A DNA stretch of 27,208 nt, taken from the NCBI GenBank assembly GCA_047974845.1, contig JBKECQ010000085.1, positions 1-27,208 on the forward strand. The letters are read 5' to 3'. Shown piece after piece: positions 1 through 7,579 of the stretch (within the stretch, counting starts at the first letter, position 1; every line of letters starts with the position of its first letter). Both the position numbers and the translations under genes were made by a program. The notes under the pieces are model-generated. The model saw only the letters and a program-made list of their open reading frames with translations, was not told the origin of the DNA and ran no database searches. The DNA comes from Aminipila sp047974845 (GTDB lineage: Bacteria > Bacillota > Clostridia > Peptostreptococcales > Anaerovoracaceae).

Positions 1-485
1 TTTTGGAGAAGCTCTCCGTCTACTCTAAAATCGGCCCATTCTGTTAATTCACGTGCGCCCAATTGTTTATAAAATTCCATGGATGGTTCGTTATAAACAA
101 AGCAGCCCCAATCAAGTCTTGTGCAATCATTAGCAACAGCTACTTTCATTAGATTAATTAAGAGTGCCTTTCCAAAACCTTTACCTCTCCATTGAGGCGT
201 AACATACAAATCTTCAAGATATAAATACGCTTTCCCAAGAAAAGTTGAAAATTTAAATAGGTACATAGAAAAACCTACCGGTTCTCCACAATACTCGGCA
301 ATTAGGGTTTGTGCTTGATTTTTTACAAACAGAGATTCCAAAAGAGACTCTTCTGTAGCTTGCACTAAGTGCTTGCAACCCTCATAATCAGCAAGCTCTA
401 AAATATATTTTAGAATTAATGGAATATCCTCTTCAGTTGTGGTGCGGATTGTAAACTCTTCAATATTTGTTAATGTATTAGACAT
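1..485 (-). CDS. GNAT family N-acetyltransferase, diamine acetyltransferase-like (partial, 3' end outside window)
   Basis: The minus-strand frame opens with ATG at 485 and runs off the left edge without a stop, giving 161 codons. An AAAGGAGG ribosome site lies about 8 nt ahead of the ATG (near 493-503). The acetyl-CoA-binding signature is clear in the middle (LEDLYVTPQWRGKGFGKALL, with the R/Q-x-x-G-x-G/A pattern). Near the end, WGCFVYNEPSMEFYKQLGA resembles the NEPS-x-x-FYK stretch of the spermidine/spermine N1-acetyltransferase branch. Most of the usual length of about 160-170 residues is present, so little is missing. The family transfers acetyl from acetyl-CoA to an amine; polyamine or amino-acid substrates are plausible but not shown. 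It diverges from the HxlR-type regulator gene, which may control it. Confidence 0.9.
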   Translation of the reverse strand, partial: MSNTLTNIEEFTIRTTTEEDIPLILKYILELADYEGCKHLVQATEESLLESLFVKNQAQTLIAEYCGEPVGFSMYLFKFSTFLGKAYLYLEDLYVTPQWRGKGFGKALLINLMKVAVANDCTRLDWGCFVYNEPSMEFYKQLGARELTEWADFRVDGELLQ

Positions 486-598
486 GGTATTTAACCTCCT
501 TTTCTTTACTTCAATTTTGTTATCTGGTATTATTATATTACTTAACAAAAATATTTCAATAACGCACTTTTTTATAACTAGGTTAGGAGAATATAACT
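486..598. promoter_or_regulatory. Divergent intergenic region between acetyltransferase and HxlR regulator
   Basis: This 113-bp AT-rich spacer must hold both divergent promoters. It contains the acetyltransferase ribosome site (minus strand, near 493-503) and the HxlR ribosome site (TTAGGAGA near 582-590). HxlR-family repressors commonly bind the spacer next to their own gene. I could not define a palindrome confidently. Confidence 0.4.
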
Positions 599-928
599 AT
601 GTCAGATACACATTCACAATGTCCATGTATGGAAAAATGCCCACTTAATAGAGCAATGGAGTTAATTGGCGGCAAATGGAAAATGCAGATAATTTGTTCA
701 TTGAACAGCAATGGTAGAACTAGGTATAATGCATTAAAAGGCAATCTTGATGGGGTTTCTAACAACATTTTGGCTAAAGCACTAAAAGAGTTAGAAAGGG
801 ATGGTTTTATTACAAGAACAGAATATATGGAAGTTCCAATTAGGGTAGAATATGCCCTCACAATTAAAGGTAAGAAATTAATTCCTATTTTGGAGGCCCT
901 TAGTGATTGGGGCGAAGAGAATATATGA
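599..928 (+). CDS. HxlR family winged-helix transcriptional regulator
   Basis: This 109-residue protein is the usual HxlR length. It shows the family core: CPLNRAMELIGGKWKMQII at the N-terminus, then a winged helix with R-x-YN-x-L and the ISNNIL-type stretch (here VSNNILAKALKELERDGF), then the wing and TIKGKKLIPILEAL. Cysteines at 8, 10, 14 and 33 lie in and just after the N-terminal helix. Several HxlR members (YodB, CatR, HypR) sense quinones, diamide or disulfide stress through a cysteine in that area, so thiol sensing is possible here; that is inference from position only. Its divergent neighbour is an acetyltransferase, a plausible target. Start ATG 599 is supported by GGAGA 8 nt upstream. 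Confidence 0.93.
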   Translation: MSDTHSQCPCMEKCPLNRAMELIGGKWKMQIICSLNSNGRTRYNALKGNLDGVSNNILAKALKELERDGFITRTEYMEVPIRVEYALTIKGKKLIPILEALSDWGEENI

Positions 929-989
929 GTTAATTTAAGTAGGCAGCCGGAGGAAGTAACTATCGGGAGGCTTAATTTTGTATCAATTT

Positions 990-1038
990 AAGACTTTAAG
1001 GATTAAGAAAAATAGATTAATTCTTTGAGTCTTTTTTT
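990..1038 (+). terminator. Rho-independent terminator after the HxlR gene
   Basis: An approximately 17-bp stem (AAGACTTTAAGGATTAA paired with TTAATTCTTTGAGTCTT, with G-U pairs) encloses a loop of about 11 nt and is followed by a run of eight T. It sits about 60 bp after the hxlR stop and isolates that gene from the sigma-54 module downstream. Confidence 0.85.
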
Positions 1039-1151
1039 TGTTACTTTATTAGAGAACAAATATTTTGTATTTTATGCTCAAGAATTAAATTCAATATTAA
1101 GAATATTCCGCATAATCGCACTGGTAAATATTTATACTTGTTTATTACATT

Positions 1152-1219
1152 TATGAAAATATTCATATGAAGTATCAAATTGAGATTATTAATGACTATA
1201 AAATCTCAATTTGAGATTT
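1152..1219. promoter_or_regulatory. Candidate upstream activator sites for the sigma-54 activator (two related palindromes)
   Basis: AAATCTCAATTTGAGATTT at 1201-1219 is a perfect 9-1-9 palindrome. An imperfect copy (TATCAAATTGAGATT) lies at 1173-1187, 30 bp upstream centre to centre, close to three helical turns. A third, different inverted repeat, TATGAA-N4-TTCATA, is at 1152-1167. The two related sites are roughly 80-115 bp upstream of the -24 element. That is where Fis-type sigma-54 activators usually bind as dimers before DNA looping. The sites are seen directly; the assignment to the activator encoded at 4145 is inference from spacing and gene context. Confidence 0.6.
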
Positions 1220-1289
1220 CCAATAGTTATTTCGCAGTTATCTTTTAGTCTTGTGGGTATAAAGGTTGAAATTCCAATATACATTAAAT

Positions 1290-1305
1290 TGGCATAATAA
1301 TTGCG
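1290..1305 (+). promoter_or_regulatory. Sigma-54 (-24/-12) promoter for the carrier/opine dehydrogenase operon
   Basis: TGGCATAATAATTGCG matches the sigma-54 consensus TGGCAYR-N4-TTGCW at every position but the last. GG (1291-1292) and GC (1303-1304) are separated by exactly 10 nt. The predicted transcription start is about 12 nt downstream, near 1316, giving a leader of about 120 nt before the ATG at 1439. The sigma-54 activator encoded at 4145, with an intact GAFTGS loop, supports this reading. Confidence 0.85.
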
Positions 1306-1308
1306 TCG

Positions 1309-1406
1309 TTTATAGACAAGCATTTATAGACAGTCGTTTATAGACAAGCATTAATAGACAAGCATTTATAGACAGTTGTTTATAGACAAGCATTTATAGA
1401 CAAGCT
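1309..1406 (+). repeat. Seven tandem 14-bp repeats in the leader of the carrier gene
   Basis: Seven head-to-tail units of consensus TTTATAGACAAGCA fill 1309-1406 without gaps. Units 1, 3 and 6 are identical. Unit 4 has one change (TTAATAGACAAGCA), units 2 and 5 end in GTCG and GTTG in place of AGCA, and unit 7 ends in AGCT. The array starts 4 bp after the -12 element, so nearly all of it would be transcribed as 5' untranslated RNA. A small stem (CTTATT-N7-AATAAG, 1405-1423) and the AAGGAGG ribosome site (about 1427-1433) follow. No spacers are present, so this is not a CRISPR array. Confidence 0.95.
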
Positions 1407-1438
1407 TATTTTATCACAATAAGAATAAGGAGGTAACT

Positions 1439-2848
1439 ATGGAAACATTAAAAACGTTAAACAAGAAAAAATTGCGGTTTAGCATGCCCGATACAGCGGT
1501 ATTATTATTAGCCATCGTATTCATTATGGCAATATTAACTTATATCATACCTGCTGGCGAATTTGCTAGAGTTGTGGATGAAGAAACCGGAAGGACTTTA
1601 GTTCAGGCTGGAACCTATGCACAGGTAGAGTCTAATCCTACCGGAATCAAGGAGCTGTTTTCATCTATCTTTCGTGGTATTTTAAAGGCAGCTGAAATTA
1701 TATCTTTTGTATTTGTAGTGGGAGGGTCGTTTGGCATAATATCAAAAACAGGTGCCATTGCGGTCGGTTTGGAACATTTAATTCATAAGTTCTCTGGCAA
1801 AGAATCCTTCCTGATTGTTATTATTATGGGTACCTTTGCCGTATGCGGGGCTACATTTGGTATGGCGGAGGAAGCATTGCCCTTTGTTGTTATTTTAGTA
1901 GCAGCAGCCAAAAAAATGGGGTTCGACCCTATTGTAGGTGTTTCTATGGTTGTTATCGGTATTTATTCAGGATATTCTGCGGGAGTACTTAACCCATTTA
2001 ATACTGGTATTGCTCAAAGCATTGCAGAACTGCCTTTATTCTCTGGTATGGGACTTCGTTTTGCTTTAATGGTAGGGGCAATTATCATTGCAGCACATCA
2101 TACCATTCGTCATGGTAAAAAATATAAGTCAGAGCATTTAAATGATAGATTAACAGTTGAAGAACAAACTGTTATAGAAGAAGATTCTCGTCCTTTGAAT
2201 GCAGTGGATCGCATAGTTCTTATCATTCTTTTCGGTACAATTGTTGTTTTAATTTTAGGAGTATTAAAACAGGGGTGGTATTTAGAAGAAATCTCTGCGT
2301 TATTCTTTGGAATGGGATTACTTTCAGGAATGATTTACTTCAAAGGTAACTTAACTGAAGTCGTTAAGGCATTTATTGCAGGGGCAAATGAAATGACAAC
2401 AGCAGCATTGTATGTTGGCTTTTCCAGAGCCATTCTCGTAATTATGGAGGATGGCTATATTATGGATACTATTGTATATTGGTTATCTATTCCTCTTTCT
2501 CAAATGAGTAATGTATTTGCTGCATGGGGAATTTATTTCTCGCAAGGCATTATCAATTTCTTTATTCCTTCCTCAACAGGACAGGCGGTTGTTGTTATGC
2601 CGATTATATCGCCATTAAGTGATGTAATTGGAGTTACAAGACAGACTGCAGTTTTAGCATTTCAATGTGGAGATGGATTTTGGAACATGATTACACCTAC
2701 ACATTCTGTATTGATGGCTTCCTTGGGTTTAGCAGGCATATCCTTTGGAAAATGGTTTAAATTTGCATTTACATTGGTACTAAAATGGACCATTTTGGTA
2801 ATGGTTGTTTTAGCGGTTGCTGTTCAGATTAATTGGGGACCGTTTTAA
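1439..2848 (+). CDS. YfcC/DcuC-family membrane carrier
   Basis: This 469-residue polytopic membrane protein has about 11-12 hydrophobic segments. The N-terminal segment ends in LTYIIPAGEF, the hallmark of the YfcC / C4-dicarboxylate anaerobic carrier (DcuC) superfamily, and loops contain FGMAEEALPF and FFIPSSTGQAVVVMPI, typical of the family. Members are secondary carriers or exchangers for organic acids or amino acids; the substrate cannot be read from sequence. ATG 1439 has AAGGAGG 5-11 nt upstream. It is the first gene behind the sigma-54 promoter and tandem repeats, and is followed after 88 bp, with no terminator seen, by an opine-dehydrogenase-like enzyme. The carrier therefore probably moves the substrate or product of that enzyme. 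Confidence 0.9.
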   Translation: METLKTLNKKKLRFSMPDTAVLLLAIVFIMAILTYIIPAGEFARVVDEETGRTLVQAGTYAQVESNPTGIKELFSSIFRGILKAAEIISFVFVVGGSFGIISKTGAIAVGLEHLIHKFSGKESFLIVIIMGTFAVCGATFGMAEEALPFVVILVAAAKKMGFDPIVGVSMVVIGIYSGYSAGVLNPFNTGIAQSIAELPLFSGMGLRFALMVGAIIIAAHHTIRHGKKYKSEHLNDRLTVEEQTVIEEDSRPLNAVDRIVLIILFGTIVVLILGVLKQGWYLEEISALFFGMGLLSGMIYFKGNLTEVVKAFIAGANEMTTAALYVGFSRAILVIMEDGYIMDTIVYWLSIPLSQMSNVFAAWGIYFSQGIINFFIPSSTGQAVVVMPIISPLSDVIGVTRQTAVLAFQCGDGFWNMITPTHSVLMASLGLAGISFGKWFKFAFTLVLKWTILVMVVLAVAVQINWGPF

Positions 2849-2936
2849 TGTTAGCGGGTTTTTATAACCAAAAACATAGGAAAGAACTTGATAAAAACGG
2901 ATTAAAACAAGAAGCAAATAAAGGGAGGAAGTTATC

Positions 2937-4055
2937 ATGAGACAATTAAAATATGCAGTTATCGGCGCAGGTAATGGTGGACAGACCATGGCGGGTTATT
3001 TAAGTGCAAAAGGTTACAAGGTGAGTTTATTTGATTTTATGAAAGAACCTATTCAAAAAATAAAAGAAGGCGGAAATGTTATTAAGATAACCGGTACACT
3101 GGAGATGGAAGGTAAGCTTGAGCTTGCAACCAATAATATGGAAGAAGTTATTCAAGGTGCAGATGTCATTTTTGTTGTTAATCCATCTACATATCACATA
3201 AAAATTGCAAAAGAATGTGCAAAGTATTTAGAAGACGGGCAGGTAATATTTTTAAATCCGGGTTCAACTTTTGGATCTTTTGCCTTTAAAAAAGCATTGG
3301 ATGATGTAGGATGCACAAAAGATGTAATTTTGGCGGAGAGCAATACACTATTGTTTGCTTGCCGCATGATTTCCCCGGGGCTTGTGGAAATCGGAGGAAA
3401 AAAGGATCGAATTATTGTGGCTGCTTTTCCGGCAACAAAAAATGATTTGGTAAAGGAACTTTTAGAAGAAGCACTTCCGGAAGTAAAAATGGGTGATAAT
3501 GTATTTGTTACCAGTTTAGATAATACAAATCCTTTAGTTCATCCTGGTCCTACCATGATGAACTGTAGCTGGGCAGAATCCGGAAGCCGATTTTTGTATT
3601 ATCACGATGGAATCGGAGCCACTATGGGTGAGTTTATCGAAAGAATGGACAAAGAACGTATATGCATGGGACTAACTTTAGGGTTAGAGCTTGGTAAAAA
3701 TTTATTTGATTTATTCATGCAATATGAACAAGAGTATGGAACAAAGGGAGAAACCATAAGTAATATATTTAAAAATGTAAAGGCATACGATAGCATTTAT
3801 GCCGCAAACAATGTAAAAACAAGATATATTTACGAAGATGTACCCACTGCGCTTATTCCGCTGATAGAGCTTGGACACCTACTTAATTGTTCGGTGAATA
3901 GTTTAAAACTGATTGTTGATTTGTGCTGTGGCATTCTCAATGAAGATTTTTGGAACTTTGAAGAAACAAGGAGCTTAGAGAAACTGGGATTAGAGGGAAT
4001 GAACGTTGGTGATTTGATTGAATATGCCAATACAGGAGTAAAAAATAAGGCTTAA
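2937..4055 (+). CDS. NAD/NADP-dependent octopine/nopaline (opine) dehydrogenase family protein
   Basis: This 372-residue protein has an N-terminal Rossmann domain with the dinucleotide loop GAGNGGQTMA (from residue 10) and the acidic end of strand 2 (SLFDF). The C-terminal all-helical octopine dehydrogenase domain carries NTNPLVHPG (around residues 199-207), whose His is the expected catalytic residue of the family. Such enzymes reversibly join an amino acid to a 2-oxo acid by reductive amination; related members act on other 2-oxo or imino compounds, so the exact substrate is open. GGGAGG lies 9 nt before ATG 2937. It is flanked by a carrier gene and a sigma-54 activator, suggesting a dedicated uptake-and-dehydrogenation module, possibly for amino acids or opines. 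Confidence 0.85.
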   Translation: MRQLKYAVIGAGNGGQTMAGYLSAKGYKVSLFDFMKEPIQKIKEGGNVIKITGTLEMEGKLELATNNMEEVIQGADVIFVVNPSTYHIKIAKECAKYLEDGQVIFLNPGSTFGSFAFKKALDDVGCTKDVILAESNTLLFACRMISPGLVEIGGKKDRIIVAAFPATKNDLVKELLEEALPEVKMGDNVFVTSLDNTNPLVHPGPTMMNCSWAESGSRFLYYHDGIGATMGEFIERMDKERICMGLTLGLELGKNLFDLFMQYEQEYGTKGETISNIFKNVKAYDSIYAANNVKTRYIYEDVPTALIPLIELGHLLNCSVNSLKLIVDLCCGILNEDFWNFEETRSLEKLGLEGMNVGDLIEYANTGVKNKA

Positions 4056-4094
4056 GTATTAAATCGAAACTGTTTGGTTTTTCGGTAGATTTAG

Positions 4095-4128
4095 TATAAA
4101 ATCAGTGTAATACTACACTGATTTTATA
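4095..4128. promoter_or_regulatory. 15-bp perfect inverted repeat before the sigma-54 activator gene
   Basis: TATAAAATCAGTGTA (4095-4109) and its exact reverse complement TACACTGATTTTATA (4114-4128) flank a 4-nt loop. The repeat ends 2 nt before the GGGAGG ribosome site (4131-4136) of the activator. No T-run long enough for a classical terminator follows. It could be an operator for autoregulation or an RNA hairpin that limits read-through or translation of the activator from the upstream operon. Confidence 0.75.
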
Positions 4129-4144
4129 TTGGGAGGATATTTAT

Positions 4145-5902
4145 ATGACGGGTTTATTAGACATTGGTAAATATGTACAAAAAACAGCCGTTATTATAGG
4201 TTCCGTTTTAGAGATGGAGATTTTGGTATGTGACCATAATCGAAAGCTGATTGGAGATACAGAGACCGAACAGGAAACGGAATATATTAGTGAAAACTCA
4301 ATACTGGCAACGGTAATGGAGCAAAGAAAAACTATCATTATTGATGATAAAGATGCACAATGCAAGGGATGTCAAATTTGTATAAAAAAAGATAATTGTC
4401 CAGTAAAGGCAATCATAGGATTTCCTATTCAAAAGGGAAATCATGTGTATGGCGCTATGGGTATTTATGCATCCTCTTACCATATGACGGAACGTTTGCT
4501 CAATAAAAGCAAATTTTTTATCGAATTTATTTCTAATATGTCAGATTTATTGATTAGTAAGCTGGAGGAAAAGCAAGAAAATGTAGAATTAAAAGCCTTT
4601 CAGAAAAAGTTTTCTCGCATTGTGGAATCTATTGATATTCCAATTTTGGGTTTGGATGAAAATCGTGAAGTTATTCATTGTAACAAACGTTTTCGTGAGC
4701 TTTTCCAAATTTCTGAGAGAAAGGCACCAAATGGTGTACAACTGTTAAAAGCCTTAAAACAACCGGATTTTATGGATTTAATAAACAATTGCAGTCAGGA
4801 TTTACAGAAGGAATTCACATTTTCCATTCGAGGAAAAGAAACTTTGATTTTAGTGGAAGTGGATGTCATTGATATATCCAGAGATTTTCGAGGTGCGTTG
4901 ATTTACTTTAGAAAGGTTGAAGATTTATATGATGAGATTAATAGGGTGACCAATAACTATACAACTTGTGCAATTGATGAAATCATTGGTAAAAGCCCCG
5001 CTATAAGAAGGCTGAAAGAAGATGCCAGAAAGTTTGCGGGAAGTGATTCGACAATTTTGATTCAAGGGGAAAGCGGAACTGGGAAAGGTCTGCTTGCCAG
5101 AGCAATTCACAGTGAAAGCAGTCGGTCATCAGGACCCTTTGTTGTGGTAAATTGTGCTGCAATTCCTGACAACCTTTTGGAGAGTGAACTGTTCGGACAT
5201 GAGCAGGGTGCATTTACCGGATCTATGAGGGGTGGACGTGTGGGCAAATTTGAATTAGCAAAAAAAGGAACGCTATTTTTGGATGAGATAGGGGAATTGC
5301 CAATTCATTTGCAGCCGAAGCTTTTGAGGGCTGTTCAGGAAAAAAAGATTGAGCGTGTGGGAGGGCATACGGATCTTCATGTTGACATTCGTATTATTGC
5401 CGCAACCAATAAAAATTTAGAGGATATGGTGTCATACGGTGAATTCCGTGAGGATTTGTATTATCGCCTTAATGTCATTCCACTTGTGGTACCCCCTTTG
5501 CGTGAGAGACCACAGGATATTTCTTTGATGATTAAAAGTTTTATAAAATATTATGCAAGCATTTTAAACAGAAAAATAGATGGCATAGAAAAAGAAGCTG
5601 AACGATACTTGCTTAGCTATCCTTGGAAAGGGAATGTGAGAGAGCTGCAAAACATAATAGAGTATGCGGTGAATGCAGCAAAGTCCACATGGATTGTGGT
5701 GGATGATTTGCCGGATCGTATGACAAATGGAGATGAGGCTACAGAAAAAGTAAAAATTCGAAAACTTAAGGACGTTGAGTATTTCTACATTCAGGAAGCT
5801 TTAAAGGCATTCAAGGGTGACATACATGGAAAAGACAAGGCGGCAAAGGCATTGGGAATTAGCCGTGCAACTTTATATCGAAAGATTAATAAAAATGATT
5901 GA
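4145..5902 (+). CDS. Sigma-54-dependent transcriptional activator (GAF-like, PAS, AAA+, Fis HTH)
   Basis: This 585-residue protein has four parts. Residues 1-150 form a GAF-like sensor. Residues about 152-265 form a PAS domain. Residues about 278-505 are the AAA+ sigma-54 interaction domain with Walker A GESGTGKG (308-315), the GAFTGS loop (355-360) that contacts sigma-54, and Walker B GTLFLDE (375-381). Residues about 560-582 are a Fis-type helix-turn-helix (AAKALGISRATLYRKI). All ATPase landmarks are intact. The sensor carries C73-x2-C76-x2-C79-x5-C85, a spacing suggestive of a metal or Fe-S site. It most likely activates the -24/-12 promoter at 1290 through the palindromes near 1173-1219. 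ATG 4145 has GGGAGG 8 nt upstream. Confidence 0.93.
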   Translation: MTGLLDIGKYVQKTAVIIGSVLEMEILVCDHNRKLIGDTETEQETEYISENSILATVMEQRKTIIIDDKDAQCKGCQICIKKDNCPVKAIIGFPIQKGNHVYGAMGIYASSYHMTERLLNKSKFFIEFISNMSDLLISKLEEKQENVELKAFQKKFSRIVESIDIPILGLDENREVIHCNKRFRELFQISERKAPNGVQLLKALKQPDFMDLINNCSQDLQKEFTFSIRGKETLILVEVDVIDISRDFRGALIYFRKVEDLYDEINRVTNNYTTCAIDEIIGKSPAIRRLKEDARKFAGSDSTILIQGESGTGKGLLARAIHSESSRSSGPFVVVNCAAIPDNLLESELFGHEQGAFTGSMRGGRVGKFELAKKGTLFLDEIGELPIHLQPKLLRAVQEKKIERVGGHTDLHVDIRIIAATNKNLEDMVSYGEFREDLYYRLNVIPLVVPPLRERPQDISLMIKSFIKYYASILNRKIDGIEKEAERYLLSYPWKGNVRELQNIIEYAVNAAKSTWIVVDDLPDRMTNGDEATEKVKIRKLKDVEYFYIQEALKAFKGDIHGKDKAAKALGISRATLYRKINKND

Positions 5903-5967
5903 CATTTTATGTAACTAATTAGTAAGTAAGTAATACACATCATAGCAGGGTAGATTTCCATTAAATC

Positions 5968-6019
5968 TATAAAATACGAGGGCATAGGTATAAAATACGA
6001 GGGCATAGGTATAAAATAC
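5968..6019 (+). repeat. 21-bp direct repeat (two full copies plus a partial third)
   Basis: Two identical 21-bp units beginning TATAAAATACGAGGGCATAG occupy 5968-5988 and 5989-6009. The first 10 bp recur at 6010-6019. Each full copy contains ACGAGGGC, which can pair with GCTCTCGT at 6021-6028 to form the following terminator, so the terminator has two alternative 5' arms. Confidence 0.9.
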
Positions 6020-6035
6020 TGCTCTCGTTTTTTTT
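5997..6035 (+). terminator. Rho-independent terminator of the sigma-54 module
   Basis: ACGAGGGC (5997-6004) pairs with GCTCTCGT (6021-6028), with one G-U pair, across a 16-nt loop, and eight T follow. It ends the operon that finishes with the sigma-54 activator. Confidence 0.75.
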
Positions 6036-6299
6036 AGGATAAATAATAATCCCGCAGAAGTCGTATTTAAGTGCTCAATCAAAGGGTGTATTTAGATGCT
6101 CAATAAGAAAAAAATTGAAAATAATGACACCATAGGGAATATTTGTTGATAAATTTAGAAAATTGGACAAAAAATTACCCTTTACGGAGCTGTTTATACA
6201 TTGTAGAAAGGTGTTTTTTTGTTATAATAAAATAAGAAGTATAGTTACGTGATTGAAATAGTTACAATTTATCATTTTATATATGAAAAGAGGAGTAAA
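6036..6299 (+). promoter_or_regulatory. Intergenic region with candidate promoter for the PocR sensor gene
   Basis: No gene is seen in this stretch. A TATAAT at 6223-6228 with a weak TTGTAG at 6201-6206 (16-bp spacing) is a candidate housekeeping promoter. Upstream, GTATTTAAGTGCTCAAT (6063-6079) recurs as GTATTTAGATGCTCAAT (6088-6104), a direct repeat with a 25-bp period that could be a regulator site. A GAGGAG ribosome site at 6290-6295 serves ATG 6300. Confidence 0.5.
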
Positions 6300-7550
6300 A
6301 TGGAGGTTATTAAATCTATTCGCGATATAGTTGATATTGAATCTTTGCAAAAAATGCAAGACGATTTTGCAAAATCGGTGGGAATGGCATTTATTACTGT
6401 AGACTATAAAGGAAATCCCGTGACTAAACAAAGTGGATTTACAGAGTTTTGTGCAAAAGGCAGAGAAAATTCTGAGTTTAAAGACTTATGTTACCAGTGT
6501 GATGCTCACGGAGGATTGCACGCAGCTATTACTGAGAAACCACACATATATATATGCCATGCGGGATTAATAGATTTTGCGGTTCCCCTTATATATAAAG
6601 GAGATTACTACGGCGCAGTTTTGGGTGGACAGATTAGGACACTTTATGAAGAGCTAGACAATGAAGTAGAACTGGAAAAGGTTATAGATAGAAAATCAAA
6701 ATGGGCAGAGTATCCTGATCTTGTTGAATCTTACGCAAAAGTAAAAAGCATATATTTTACTAGAATAGAAGCTATTGTAGCATTAGTCTTTCACCATGCG
6801 CAGAGTTTGATGGAACAAGGCCATTTACAACACGTTAGAGAAGAGCTGGAGCAAAAGAACATACAGGTATTAGAAGAAAAGAGAAGGAGAATTGAACTTG
6901 AAAAAGAGTTTAGAGAAAGCCAACAGTTTTTTGCATCTATTGCGTTAAAATCTGAATCCCTCTTTTCAAGCCTTAGCGTTATATCGAGACTAGCTTACAT
7001 TGAAAATGCAAAAAAAACGGAAAAATCAATATATGTGTTATCCGATATGCTTAGATATACATCAGAGAAAAGGGATAGTCAAATAAGTACTTTGGGAGAA
7101 GAGCTTACATATGTTGAGAATTATTTAAAATTACAGAGTATAAGACTAGAAGAAAGATTAAAATTTAATATTGATGTGGATGAAGAATTTTTTAGTATTG
7201 CTTGTCCGTTTATGATTATACAACCAATAGTAGAGAATTCTATTGAATATGCAGTAGAACCTAAGAAGGAAGGAGGAGAAAAAAATATAATTTGTAATCA
7301 AAAAGGAAATGATTTAGTTATATTGATAAAAGATGACGGAGATGGAATATCAAAAGAAACTGTAGAAAATATAATGAATGAAGATTCTATGATGAAATCA
7401 GAATTTGACAGGTATGACCTATATAATATTAATAAATGTTTGACAGGATTATTTGGTAAAAAATATAGACTTATAATAGAAAATTTATCAGATGGTGTGG
7501 GCACTATAGTAAATTTAAGACTACCTATGAAAAGTAATATAGTAAAGTAA
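6300..7550 (+). CDS. PocR-domain LytS-type sensor protein, probable pseudokinase
   Basis: This 416-residue protein has a PocR sensory domain at residues about 10-170, with the conserved cysteines C51, C64, C67 and C86 and the HIYICHAGLIDFAVPL stretch. A coiled-coil linker (about 170-210) and a LytS-type His_kinase plus HATPase region follow. PocR domains are common in diol-utilisation regulators and are thought to bind small diols. The H-box that should read like QINPHFLFN is ALKSESLFS, with Glu219 where the phospho-accepting His belongs. The N-box (QPIVENSIEYA) and DDGDGI remain, but the second glycine box (usually GIGLxN) is RYDLYN. Phosphorylation therefore looks unlikely. I chose ATG 6300 over an in-frame GTG at 6249 because only 6300 has a ribosome site. 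The partner regulator follows after 29 bp. Confidence 0.88.
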   Translation: MEVIKSIRDIVDIESLQKMQDDFAKSVGMAFITVDYKGNPVTKQSGFTEFCAKGRENSEFKDLCYQCDAHGGLHAAITEKPHIYICHAGLIDFAVPLIYKGDYYGAVLGGQIRTLYEELDNEVELEKVIDRKSKWAEYPDLVESYAKVKSIYFTRIEAIVALVFHHAQSLMEQGHLQHVREELEQKNIQVLEEKRRRIELEKEFRESQQFFASIALKSESLFSSLSVISRLAYIENAKKTEKSIYVLSDMLRYTSEKRDSQISTLGEELTYVENYLKLQSIRLEERLKFNIDVDEEFFSIACPFMIIQPIVENSIEYAVEPKKEGGEKNIICNQKGNDLVILIKDDGDGISKETVENIMNEDSMMKSEFDRYDLYNINKCLTGLFGKKYRLIIENLSDGVGTIVNLRLPMKSNIVK

Positions 7551-7579
7551 AATTTATAAAAAACTTGGGGGGCGAAAAA

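Noticed and set aside
439..648. 69-codon plus-strand frame with hydrophobic stretch
   Set aside because: It overlaps the divergent promoter region, the acetyltransferase start and the HxlR gene, and lacks a ribosome site.
1309..1406. Possible CRISPR array (14-bp repeats, and the 33-bp repeats at 26300-26431)
   Set aside because: Units are directly adjacent with no unique spacers, and no cas genes are present.
6249..6299. Upstream GTG start for the PocR sensor, adding 17 residues
   Set aside because: It has no ribosome site, and the extra residues are unlike PocR N-termini. ATG 6300 has GAGGAG.
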